Part shown: piece after piece, positions 52,778 to 63,554 of the stretch | Layout of the letters: each line of letters opens with the position of its first letter | How positions within the stretch are numbered: position 1 is the stretch's first letter | Assembly: GCA_964017065.1 (NCBI GenBank) | Contig: OZ024790.1 | Coordinates: 7,181,422 to 7,245,421 of the forward strand | Source: Haliclona indistincta | Taxonomy: Eukaryota; Porifera; Demospongiae; Haplosclerida; Chalinidae | Length of the DNA stretch: 64,000 nt | Direction of reading: 5' to 3' | Made by a program: the position numbers and the translations under genes | Notes under the pieces: generated by a model | What the model was told of the DNA's origin: nothing | Seen by the model: the letters and a program-made list of their open reading frames with translations, nothing else | The model's database searches: none

Positions 52778-53058
52778 GAGTCGAGAGACAGCTGATAGAG
52801 AGTGTGTGTGTAAAATAAGTGAAAGACTAATAGTAATAACAATTATAAGAAGAAAAGTAATAATAAGCAGCAGTACTAAGGTGTAGGAAAAATAAATTGA
52901 AAAAAATGGTTAAATAATGATAAAAACATTATTAGCATTACATAAAAATACATCACATTCGACATACATAAATACGTGATACATTCAACATAATAGTTAT
53001 CAACATAAAACATGCATGTATTGAGTCTTGCTGTATTGTGCAAGGGTTGAAGCTACTG

Positions 53059-56000
53059 TCAATGTTTCATGTTACGATAATAGAGACTCTGGAGAAGATC
53101 TTCTGTGGTCGGCTTGAATTGTCGACGGCATTTTGGGCACTTGGCTTCTAGTACATTTCCCGAAAATTCAACGATTTTTGAACCGGATTTGCATTTCGGG
53201 CAATTGTAGACAAGGTCTTTGAGGCTCGGGAATTCTTCCATTGCTTCTTTGGCTCTTCTAGCGCCCTCGATCTTAAATGCTTCTTTCTCACTGTCAGTGA
53301 GGTCATCTTCTGTCCAGTAGACATCGTAGAACTCGGTTTTATTTAAGACCCACTGATCTTTCACACGGAAGAATCCTCCATCAGCCCAATCTGTGCCCCA
53401 CGAGTTCATGAAAGTCAGACAGTCTGGATCGCATCTTATCAGCACTACTGCATGTCCTCCTTCAGTCTCAGTGCCTTCAGGCTCATCTGCAACACACAAA
53501 AAAACTATTTAAAAAATAGTACATTGTAATAAATTTTCTATACTCACAGGTTTCTAAATCGATTCTTTCCAAAATTTTCTTGGGTTTGTTGCTAAAAAAT
53601 TGATGAAATTTGTCCCACTGCTTGGGATACAATCGGAATCTAGCGACGACAGGTCGTCTTTCATTAATGGCTTTTCTTGCGTCAGTTTCGGTAACTGGTT
53701 TATAATGCAGTCGATACTCGGGACAGACTGCTTCAAGAACATGAACTGTGTTGACACCACGACCATTGACAGTATTTTTTCCATACTCTTCAACGATGTG
53801 ATCACGTATAGCTTCAAAGCTAGGGATACCACCCTCTCGTCCTACTATACGATGCATAGCGAGGTGGAATGTGGCCGCAACAGCATGAGCATAACATGTT
53901 GGTTGTTCTTGCTGATGCTTGGGTATAAAATCTGCATTAGCCTGGTTGATGTACGTAGCAAGAGGGGCACTCCCAAGAACATCAACTAGAGCATCACAAC
54001 CCTCCGTCATATGAGAGACAACGATCTCACAAAGCTCATTTACTATATTCAAACTGTTCGCTCGGACGAACAAGCGGCTTTCACCTGATGGAGGCAACTC
54101 CCATCCTGCATCAACTAGATACGATAAAGGTGTGTGGGTGTTCTTCATTGTTGAGCTCATCTCGAACAAATCAAATTTACCCCAATCACGGTAAGGGTTT
54201 GGCCCATCTAGAAGGCGCTTCTGGTTGTCTATATGATCTGATGTGAGATAACACGTTATGATACGTACTCCGAGTGCACGAAGCTCTCGAGCTATCGGGA
54301 GAGGATCTCCATCCGATGAATCTCCATCTGAAAGAATGAACAGCACCTTTGCAGTGTCTGGATCCGCTTGTTTGAATATGCGCAACGCTTCTTTCATTGC
54401 TTTACACAATGGTGTATCACCATAGATGAACGGACTGATTTTATCAATAAGTTCCTGAATATAGTCATGTCGCTCATTGGTCGCAGATTCTCCAGCATTC
54501 AGTCCTGACTCCATCAGATCTACCATTAGTCGAGACACGTACTGCACCGATCTTGGTTCAATTGGTCTGAATAAAATAATATCGGATAAAGCCACAGACT
54601 TCTCGGATATAATTTTCTTAACAAATGTATACGCTTCCGAACCTTTTACTGCTCGATCCCATGAAGTTGCTGGTGGTGGTGATGGTGATGGCGATGCTAC
54701 TCGTGGTGGTGATGGCGATGCTACTCGTGGTGGTGATGGTGATGCTACTGGTGATGGCGATGCTACTCGTGGTGGTGATGGCGATGCTACTGGTGATGGT
54801 GATACTACTGGTGATGGTGATGCTACTCGTGGTGGTGATGCTACTCGTGGTGGTGATGGTGGTGGTGGTAGTATTAATGCCTCCCATGGTGGTGGTGATA
54901 GTAGCCATGGTACTTGTGAAAATGACGATGAAGATGGTAATGGAGGTGGTGAGGATAATGGTGATAGTGGTGGTGGTGAGGGTGATGGAGGTGGTGGTGA
55001 TAAATATGACATTTCAACATACAAATGATCTATTGATGCCTCTTCAGTTTCAGAGCTTGGCACTGTTGTAGTCTCACCCTTGCTTGGTTTAGAAACCCCT
55101 TGTGCCTGTTCAGTTTTAGGGTTTGACACTGTTGTAGCCACACCCTTGCTTGGCTTAGCAAGCCCTTGTGCCTGTTCAGTTTCAGAGCTTGACACTGTTA
55201 TAGCCACACCCTTGCTTGGCTTAGCAAGCCCTTGTGCCTGTTCAGTTTCAGGGCTTGACACTGTTGTAGCCACACCCTTTCTTGGCTTAGCAAGCCCTTG
55301 TGCCTGTTCAGTTTCAGGGCTTGACACTGTTGTAGCCACACCCTTGCTCAGCCTAGTGCCGTCTTGTACCTGTCTAGTCTTAGGGCTTGACACTGTTTTA
55401 GCCTTGTCTTTAGGCTTAGTGCGGCCAGTAAACATGGACCTAATGCCATTCGCCATTTTCTTAGTACTGTTCTTTGCTGAGTCATTGGCTTTGCATTTGA
55501 GTTTCACGGCACGAGCTGCACCAGCTGAAGGCAACTTTTTGATTAGTACGGGTAACAAGCTTTCATCTAAACGCAGTAAGCAATATAGAAGTTCAGCTTT
55601 AGTTTCTGTCAAATACTCTCTGATCCATTCCTCTGCATGTGGTGCCCCGTTTTGCTTCGCCAAGTCAACCATCCTCGCAACCATCTCTTCCCGCCCTCGA
55701 CTATTTGTTTGACTTTCATTGGAACCTCTTAAGGGTGCAGTGTCACGCCCACGCATGTATTTTTGGCTGGTTGCTAGGGGACTGTATCTCAGAAACTACT
55801 GCTGATATTCCAAGAAACCAAAGACCTATGCTACAAGACTGGCGAAGGCTGTACACATTGCAAACTATGAGCGCTGAAAGTGCCAGACGGAAACGTGACG
55901 GGCGCGGCTAGATACAACGCTTAGGCTAATAAAACTTTCGTTCACTCAGGCAGTAGAACTTCAGATTTGGGATATATACGTACTTCAACAAGGCGAAGGC

Positions 56001-56566
56001 AGTAACGTAGAGCTTTTTCGTGTATTGTGCTTGAAAGTGCGATTATGAGCTGCTTACCTCGTGGTTTTCCTACTCAGAGTGTGTTTATTAAAAAAAACTC
56101 TGCGTTAAGGTCTTTATCTGGTCGCTAATAGTCATATATCCAAGTTTGGGTCTATTCTGAAGGCCACAGACAGAGTTTTATTGAGGAATGTATTGTTCGC
56201 GATCTTGCCTGGCTACTGTCACTTATTAGTATTGTTAATGTGCTTGTATAAACAGTGAATATCATTTGTGGTGTGTAATAATGTACTACTTGTACATTCC
56301 TGAATAAGTTAATGGTTGTTAGGGTCTGCACCCTTAAATTCGCGAATAGTTCAATCAAATTGCAGATTGTCGCAGAGTGACTAAGCCCAAAAGCACATGC
56401 GAAAATAGATTCTCGTCTATCGTGATGCGTTACTTCTCTTTCAACGATCTTTGCAATTGTAGTGAACACAGCATGAGTGCGCTCCACACTTACGTCATCA
56501 TGATGCAGTTCATTCAAGGCATAGGCCTTCTTCATAGACGCACACATCAACAAGGACCCCGAACAT
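53059..56566 (-). pseudogene. vWA / papain-like protease, copy 4, disrupted
   Basis: Almost identical to copy 3 but broken twice. Exon 1 (56566-53548) is interrupted by a 601-bp element at 55733-56333. A 2-bp deletion (gacgcacacatc for gacgcagacacatc, near 56550) shifts the frame inside the MIDAS motif three codons after... the start region, so the DVSAS sequence is lost from the ATG frame. Exon 2 is 53486-53059. With the element and one TTAA removed, the length is not a multiple of three; it becomes so only if the 2 bp are restored. The protease and zinc-ribbon parts downstream are intact, and a frame from about 55756 stays open, so a truncated product lacking the N-terminus is conceivable. 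Confidence 0.85.
55733..56333. mobile_element. 601-bp TTAA-flanked MITE (piggyBac-like ends)
   Basis: Begins GGGTGCAG and ends CTGCACCC. It is flanked by TTAA on both sides (55729-55732 and 56334-56337) where intact copy 3 has a single cttaaattcg. This gives the empty site, the target duplication and the termini directly. No transposase is encoded. TTAA duplication is the hallmark of piggyBac-type transposition; the superfamily call is inference. Confidence 0.92.
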
Positions 56567-56670
56567 GCTGCTCACTCTCAGTATGCAAGCATAAACGGAA
56601 GTATAACAGCTTTTAAAAGCCAAAAATACATAATTTTTAGTTCTAAATATGTCTGGAAGTGGCGGGAAAT

Positions 56671-59600
56671 TTAACGCTTCATATTCTGTGGTAGAAACTC
56701 CCTCGTCTTGTCAAGCAAAGGAGATCTGTAGAGAAGTGCAAAATCACTGATTCCAGCAGCATTTGCAGCAAACCAACCTTGTTCTATTTTCTCTACTTGG
56801 TGAGCAAATAACTGGAGAGTGCAAAGGATCGAGACAAATCAAAAACTAGTATATTACTTTACCATTAGGCTTGATATGGTACGTACATGGAGAGTTCTCA
56901 TCTGATGTGTGATAATAGTTTTGTGTGTTCGAATCTGCAGAAGCAAGACACAGTTTAAGTTGTACAAAATAGTATATGCGTGAATCCTCATCACTGCACT
57001 CACTAACTTGCTCACTGACTCACTTACTCACTCACTCACTAACTTGCTCACTCACTAACTTGCTCACTCACTCACTGACTGACTGACTCACTCACTGACT
57101 CACTCACTCCCTCACTCACTCACTCACTCACTCACTCACTCACTCACTCACTCACTCACTCACTCACTCACTCACTCACTCACTCACTCACTCACTAACT
57201 TGCTCACTCACTCACTGACTGACTGACTGACTCACTGACTCACTCACTCCCTCACTCACTCACTCACTCACTCACTCACTCACTCACTCACTCACTCACT
57301 CACTCACTCACTCACTCACTCACTCACTCACTCTCTCCCTCACATACTGTAGTTTAGTTTTGCTTTAAGATATGCTTTTCTTCTCAGCAACTCATCTGAG
57401 AGGGGACTGCTGCTTTCTGCTCTAGGACTGTACTGACAAGATGGAGCAGCTATTCTTGTCGGGGAGGACCCTGTGATTCTTAATCTTGGGGGCAAGATAT
57501 TGGTGTTGTGAAGAGTGAAAGGAGATGGGAAGGGAGCATGAGGGAGGTTTAGTCTAGCAGAGGTAATCCACGGCATTGGGGTGCTCCGAGAGAAAGGAGC
57601 AAAGGTAGTTGGGTGAGCGAATTCCAGCGTCAAAGGAGGAGCAGCGTCGTGAGTGTGCCCCTCCGAGGACAATCCCTCGGTCTTCTCTGATCTTCTCGAG
57701 TGCCCAGTGTCTACTACACCACTGTCTGCTTCTTCCTGCTGTGACATTTCCATCAGAGAGGCGTCAGGCAGCTTAGCCTTCATGGAGCTTTGAGGACAGA
57801 CTGAGTCAAGCAAGCCAATACCAGATCTCGTCGGATGGAAGCAAGATGAGAATGCAGAGTCTTGGTAGTTCATCACACATGAATCGAGAGCAGTTGAGCT
57901 GTATACTGGAGCAGCCGCTGGTATCATAGAGGGTGTCTCGGTTATGGTAGCCAGCTGTTGCTGGTGGTCATGGTTTGGTGGTCGCTGTTGTTGCAGCAGC
58001 ATTGTCGAGTGCTGGTTGGGACGCCATGGAGAGGAGGTAGTGAAGAGAGAGTGGAGTGGATGAGGGGGAAGATCGCCCATGTGAGCCGATGGACTGCTGT
58101 ACTGAGGAAAATAGGTGTGGCTTGTTGTCATGTCAACCACTTCAGACTGTAGGTCGGCTAGCAGCAGTGGAGCGGGGCCGTCACTCAGAGAGCCTTCCTC
58201 CTCTTGATCATCTTCCTCATCCTCTGTGTTGCTGTGCTTCTCCTTCATCAAAGGGCTAGCTAGTGGAGACACTGGGAGCTGCCGCTTCACTATGAGAGAA
58301 TGAGAAACAGAAAAATAATGCACAGAGGAAGAAAATTTTAAAGGTTATTAAGAAGCATTAAAACTTGTACTCAATTTTTTAAATTTATACTCATTTTTTG
58401 CTACTTATAAAATTTTCACTCATATCACCATACTAGTGTAAAATAATTTACATTCAAATCAAAAAAATTCTGTGTAAACTGATTTGGCGTTTTGGGTGCA
58501 AATTCCCTAACAACTTTGGGCTAAAACGCAAAATATTAATATTTCATTTCTCCCCTACCTTGTTTTTGGTTGTACGGAGTTGATGTTGATTGAGATGATT
58601 TGGTGTTGTCGTCAGCTGGTGTCGCCATAGTCACACAGCTCCTGGACCCAGCAGGCGTTGAGAGCAGAATCGGTGAAACAGGCTCCAACCAATCTGAAGA
58701 GCTGAGCTGTTTCTTCGGACACGGCGTAGACTGAAAACTGGTTAGGTCTTTGCAAAGAAGCACAGCGCTGTCCCCTCCAGCTGAGAGAGGTTTGATGGGT
58801 GTCACAGGCACCACGGACATGTCAGTAATGGGTGAAGGTAACTGGTCTAGTGCTGGGTTAGCAGATAGCAGAGAGGATGAGAGAGGAGAGGAACTCAGGG
58901 CGGCCTGTTGCTGCCCTCTCTTGGTCGACTTCGTGACAATATCCGGAGTTACCGAAATAGTTGGAACTGGACGATAGATCTCCAATAACGACCTGATAAT
59001 AAAATAATTTTCAAAGTCAGAATGAAAAAGATAGTTCTTTAAAAACAATGCAGAACCATTTCAAAATTAATTTTATTTCTTTATTATTTTTTCCTTATCA
59101 GTTAGTTAGTCTATTACATTACATGTACATGTAACTTTATCTATATTTTTTCTTTTCATTATGTAATTTTTTTTCCCTACATCCTAGTGCTACTATTCCT
59201 CATCTGCAATAATTATAGCTATACTTGTTTATCCTAATCATGTCTTATTATTAATTTCAAATTTTCAAATTGCTTGATAATTAATTTTTAACCCTCACCT
59301 TGCTGAGGTCTGAGGAGAAAATAGATCACTCTCGTCTCTTTCGCTAGAGTCACTTGAGTTCATGCTGCTGTCCCTCTGCGGTTGACCAAATAGTTTCCGA
59401 CGAATAAAGGACGAATTTGCAAAGTCTCCATTCCGCTGTGAGTAGTCATCACCAGAGAAGAGATCGGTACCTGAGAGGGAGGGAGGGAGGAAGAGGGAAA
59501 TAAATATACAAAAGTGTGTAGAGCTGCCGGTGACCCTACAACAGTCATTCATGACTATGTGCAGTTGTCGGCAGAGGGGAACACATACATGAGAGTGCAT

Positions 59601-60989
59601 GTATTTCCCTGGGTCATCGAAAAGGACATTATATTAATAACGACTGTGTTATAAAATAGAAAGGGAAAATCTACATCATGGTCATCAGCAGGTAAGAGAG
59701 GGAGGGGAGGAGAGAGGGAGAGAGAGAAAAGGGGAGGGAGGGGAAAAAGAGAGAGAAGGGAAGGAGGGAGGAAGAGAGAGAGGGAGGGGAGAGAGACAGA
59801 GAACGAGAGAGCGAGGGAGAGAGAGAAGAGAAAGAAGGGAAAGAGAGGGAGAAGGGGAGGGAATAAAAGCAGCAATTGCAATAGAGTAAGTGAGTGTAAT
59901 GTCAACACAAAGAGGCGGCAGACTCACCCGCTAGTTTCTTCTCAATATCATACTTGACTGGTATCGATAATGCCGTCTGTGTACACGCTACACACACACA
60001 CACACAAGGAGAACAGCATAATTCGTGCACCAAAAGACCTAATGATAACTTACCATCCATTGAGTTGTGTGAGCCACAGAAAGATTCCTGAGCATAGTCT
60101 GTTGCGAAATAAAAATATTTTGTGATAAGGTGTAAAAGTGTCGACATTTTTCGCTCAATTTGTAATAATTACACTGTTTGTTATGTATTTGTACAATACT
60201 TATTGACTCGCTCACTCTCACTCACTCACTCGCTCGCTCCCTTCTTTCCTCACTCGCTCATACACTCACAGTTAGTTGCTGGTGGGTGAGGGGAGAAGGT
60301 GACGTGCTTCTGCAGGTGCCTTGGTTTGTTCATAGACCATGGAGATGGTTGAATTGTGTTCTGAGAGAAAAACTAAGAAGACAGGAGAAATAGAGACAGT
60401 TGGATACAAAGTGCTGTGTTGCTATCGTACCTGATCGACTGATTGTTGCACCTCAGGCCCAATAGCAGGGCTATGGAGGATCGAGCGAGTGAGGGAAGGA
60501 GAGAGAGAAGCAGTGAATAAATAGAAGAGGTGATGATGGCTGACGCACCTGTGTCCATTGGTGGTTACAAAGGATTGCATGTCAGTAGCTATCTCTACAG
60601 GGTCCTGTGTGAGAGAGAAGATAGATTCAATATAATGTGTGATCACACGCATACCAATCTCGCCATCTGGTCAATCGACCAATTGAATAGTCTCCCATTA
60701 GAGCCCTGTAGAGAAAGAGAGTGTCAGCAAGGATCAAAAAGACGAGGCATAGTAAGACCATCCATGGTCACAGACAAACATAAACAGACCGAGACAGACT
60801 CAAAGAGGCTAATGGTGCCTGCACAGTCTAGTCATCTGAGTGCCGACAGCCATGGCTGCCTCAAAGTGGGACAAGGAGGAGACATACCTCGGAGCTGGAC
60901 GGAGTCTTTTTCGAGACGGAGAACATGGAGGGACTGAATTCTGGTAAATTCTCCCGCTCATCGCTGTAAAACGGGTTGTTCGCCTCCAT
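56671..60989 (-). CDS. BORA: Bora (protein aurora borealis), complete copy 4
   Basis: I assembled 12 exons on the minus strand: 60989-60888, 60705-60655, 60604-60549, 60470-60431, 60360-60270, 60098-60054, 59987-59928, 59470-59299, 58992-58559, 58289-57348, 56934-56863, 56792-56671. They sum to 2187 nt (728 aa) with consistent phases. Bora landmarks in order: NPFYSDERENLPEFSPSMFS, FNWSIDQMARL, TIQPSPW, ACTQTALSIPVKYDIEK, SSFIRRKLF, then long Ser/Pro-rich exons with many SP/TP sites, as expected for a mitotic kinase substrate. It binds and activates Aurora A and promotes Polo-kinase activation. The acidic stretch EDEEDDQEEEG is in exon 10. The start codon is the first ATG just before the NPF motif. 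The downstream protease lies on the same strand about 105 bp away. Identity is high-confidence; the last two exon edges are inference. Confidence 0.9.
57000..57336 (-). repeat. (CACT)n microsatellite in Bora copy 4 intron
   Basis: Long CACT array with two duplicated blocks containing gactgactgactcac and aacttgct interruptions. It is sense (GTGA)n adjacent to the exon 10 donor. Confidence 0.95.
59690..59870 (-). repeat. Pyrimidine-rich (sense) intronic tract, Bora copy 4
   Basis: GGGA/GAGA repeats on the plus strand within the intron between exons 7 and 8. Homologous to 51330-51490. Confidence 0.75.
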
Positions 60990-61519
60990 GAGTCGAGAGA
61001 CAGCTGATAGAGAGAGTGTGTGCACAAGACAGAGGCGAGCTGAAGAGAGAGAGATGGGCAGAGTTACTGTCTACTCGAGACAACCCCTGGCGGGCTTCAC
61101 CTGCTGATGGTGGACAGCAATTGAATTTCAAATTTCAAAAATACCGCCATTAAAAAGGCGGTGCTACCGCGTAATCAAACCGGAGATTCGCGACTGTGCA
61201 CGGAAATTCAAGCATGCCTTCTCTGAAGGCGTGGTTTGTACATCAAAACTCCCGCTCTAGTCAAAATTATTATTGTAGTCCAGGGTTGCTCGCTGTTCAA
61301 CAAGTGAGTGGACGGCATTGAAGTCTCTCCAGCAGCGGATCTGTGCCCTTCCTCAATCAGCCATTAGTGGTGAGCGCTCCGGGTAGATCTAAGCTAGATT
61401 ACCACCGACCATGTGTTCCGGCCTCAGCAATAGAGCTAGAATACACCTCTAAAACTTGCACTGAACGGGAATTGCACTATAAATTCACGGCCCCTCTCTT
61501 CTCTATTCTAGATCACATC
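60990..61519. promoter_or_regulatory. Divergent intergenic region Bora copy 4 / integrin beta-like
   Basis: 530 bp separates the Bora ATG (minus) from the integrin-like ATG (plus). It probably holds both promoters. A GC-richer hairpin-like word (aataccgccattaaaaaggcggtgctaccgcg, 61138-61170, shown as two inverted ccgcc/ggcgg parts) is visible. There is no clear TATA box. The shared-promoter role is inferred from geometry alone. Confidence 0.4.
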
Positions 61520-62083
61520 ATGTCGCCCAGTAGCAGAATATTAGCAGCACTGTCACTCATCTTGTGCTCTCTCTTGTCAACTACTAGCAGTTTAGGTGAG
61601 TCCTTTACGAAACACAAACACTCAATCACGCTCTATATACATCAGTACATTACATCAATACAGCTGTGTGTAGATTCATATGGAACAAACCAAGCCATTG
61701 TTGTTTTGTAACTTAAACAACTTGTTGTATAGGGCTGCATGCAATCACTCCTGCTCTAATTTAGCTACTGTTAAAAGATCGTGTGTACAAGGAATGGAAA
61801 CCTTTTGTGATCCCTTGCACTGTCTTCTCCCAATGCTGAAGTGTAGAGCGTCTGTCTCCTTCATGAACACATCAGTGCATGAAGGTGACACTCTACACTG
61901 TTCACTTCAGCATTAGTAGAATCTTATTCTTTGTGATCAGAATGTATATAATCAGGGCCTCTGTTGGAGACACAACAGAGTCTCTTTGTATGTTTAGCTC
62001 TTGTAGTGTTTCCCTAGTACCTCATGTCATAGGTATTGTAACACATTCCTTAGTTACCATAACTAGTCTCTGTGGTAGAGAGA

Positions 62084-62134
<51 letters not shown>

Positions 62135-62135
62135 G

Positions 62136-62166
<31 letters not shown>

Positions 62167-63460
62167 TGAGTGAGTGAGTGAGTGAGTGAGTGAGTGAGTG
62201 AGTGAGTGAGTGAGTGAGTGAGTGAGTGAGTGAGTGAGTGAGTGAGTGAGTGAGTGAGTGAGTGAGTGAGTGAGTGAGTGGATGAGTGAGTGAGTGAGTG
62301 AGTGAGTGAGTGAGTGAGTGAGTGAGTGAGTGGATGAGTGAGCAAGCAAGTGAGTGGTGAGAGAGTGAGGGGTACTTCTCATTCTCAGAGTAGATTAGTA
62401 GAAGTAGCATGAACAGTAAAGAATGGAATGCTGTATTACATTGATTGTTCTGACCACATCAAAGGTTGTTCTCATAGCTCTGTGCAGCCAGCATGAAATG
62501 ATTTTCTGAGGTAATTAAATATTTTGTTGTGGATGTAACCACTCATCACTTTGTGAAGTTAGACATGTCTACAATGAATTGCTCAATTGCAAATAATAAG
62601 TGGACAAGCTTCCATGTCTCACTGACCATTAGATGTTCGGTGGTTAAGCTGCCCAACAGGGGTCACTGGTAGAGCCAGGACACCTGTGCACTAAGCAGTG
62701 TCTAGCTGCCTCACAGAGGGTCACTGGTAGAGCCAAGACACCTGTGCACTAAGCAGTGTCTAGCTGCCTCACAGAGGGTCACTGGTAGAGCCAGGACACC
62801 TGACCCTCTGTGGAGCAACTAGTCACTGCTTAATACACAGGGGCGCTCGGGCAAATGCAATATAAAATCACCACACTCACGTTCTTCCTATCTTTGTTCT
62901 GTATACTTGTTCTGATAGTGTTCTATTCATGATTATGTGTATTTCTACAGAGTGTTCTGAATTGTCAACATGTGGTGACTGTATAGTGCAGAACTCATCA
63001 TGCTATTGGTGCAATGATCAGGTACGCCAGCTAGCTAGCCGGCCAGCCATTATTTCGTATGTTTGTCAATGAGCATGTTTGTGTCGGCTTGTTTGAGATG
63101 CTGTTACAGCATGTGATCAATCATACTTTGATCCTGAATATACACATGGATGCTCTTACAAAAACACTTTTAATCACTCTCTCTCCTCTCTCTCTCTCCC
63201 TCCCTCTCTCTCTCCCCCCTTCTTCCCTCTCTCCCCTCTCCCTCCCTCTCTCTCCCCCTCCCTCCCTCCCTCCCTCCCTCCCTCTCTCTCCCCCTCTCTC
63301 TCCCCTCCCTCTCTCTCTCTCTCCCTCTCAGGATGTGTTCTCTAGATTAGCTGACACTGGTAACCCACTGCAACCAGCTCCTCTCTGTGGGACACTGGAA
63401 CAACTCGCTAACATCAACTGTCCCATGTCTGCTATTATACCCAACACTAGCAATAGTCAG
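61520..63460 (+). CDS. Integrin beta-like N-terminus (signal peptide and PSI domain), 3' part outside window
   Basis: Exon 1 61520-61595 encodes a signal peptide (SRILAALSLILCSLLSTT). Exon 2 62951-63021 encodes ECSELSTCGDCIVQNSSCYW plus CNDQ. Exon 3 63332-63460 encodes DVFSRLADTGNPLQPAPLCG, then TLEQLANINCPMSAI. Splice phases agree (phase 1, then 0). The C..C..C......C.WC pattern followed by 'C.T...L...NC....I.P' is the PSI domain of integrin beta chains, cell-adhesion receptors at the plasma membrane. Later exons (beta-I domain onward) are not in the window. A plexin/semaphorin-type PSI protein is an alternative. The donor after exon 3 (gtgagac) is followed by a helicase-element fragment in the intron. 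Confidence 0.65.
62084..62345 (+). repeat. (AG)n then (GAGT)n microsatellite in the integrin-like intron
   Basis: AG repeats (62084-62165) pass into about 45 GAGT units with two ggat interruptions. It lies in the 1.35-kb first intron, about 490 bp from the donor. The sense strand again shows GTGAGT. Confidence 0.95.
62661..62812. repeat. 58-bp tandem repeat, 2.6 units
   Basis: Units start at 62661, 62719 and 62777 (ggtcactggtagagcca...aagcagtgtctagctgcctc). The array ends with a partial inverted echo (ccctctgtgg ... agtcactgctt). Noncoding, intronic. Confidence 0.9.
63175..63331 (+). repeat. CT/CCCT-rich tract ending at a 3' splice site
   Basis: About 150 bp of pyrimidines that run into the ctctcag acceptor of integrin-like exon 3. 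Confidence 0.9.
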
Positions 63461-63554
63461 GTGAGACAACTTCTCTCAAGTCATACTCCTAATTTCTTGA
63501 TCACATTTCTTCTGCACACTGTCATGGCGTCGTTGTTAGCACTTACTTACTTAT

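Noticed and set aside
57340..57348. Bora ending at the stop after AKLNYSM
   Set aside because: A gtatgt donor lies exactly there. Exons 11 and 12 continue the frame and are open in three of four copies, so the earlier stop is probably intronic.
59550..59660. Possible extra Bora exon reading DDPGKYMHSHVCVPLC
   Set aside because: Exon 7 and exon 8 join in the correct phase (1) without it, and the known Bora order passes directly from the ALSIPV region to RRKLF. It is treated as intron.
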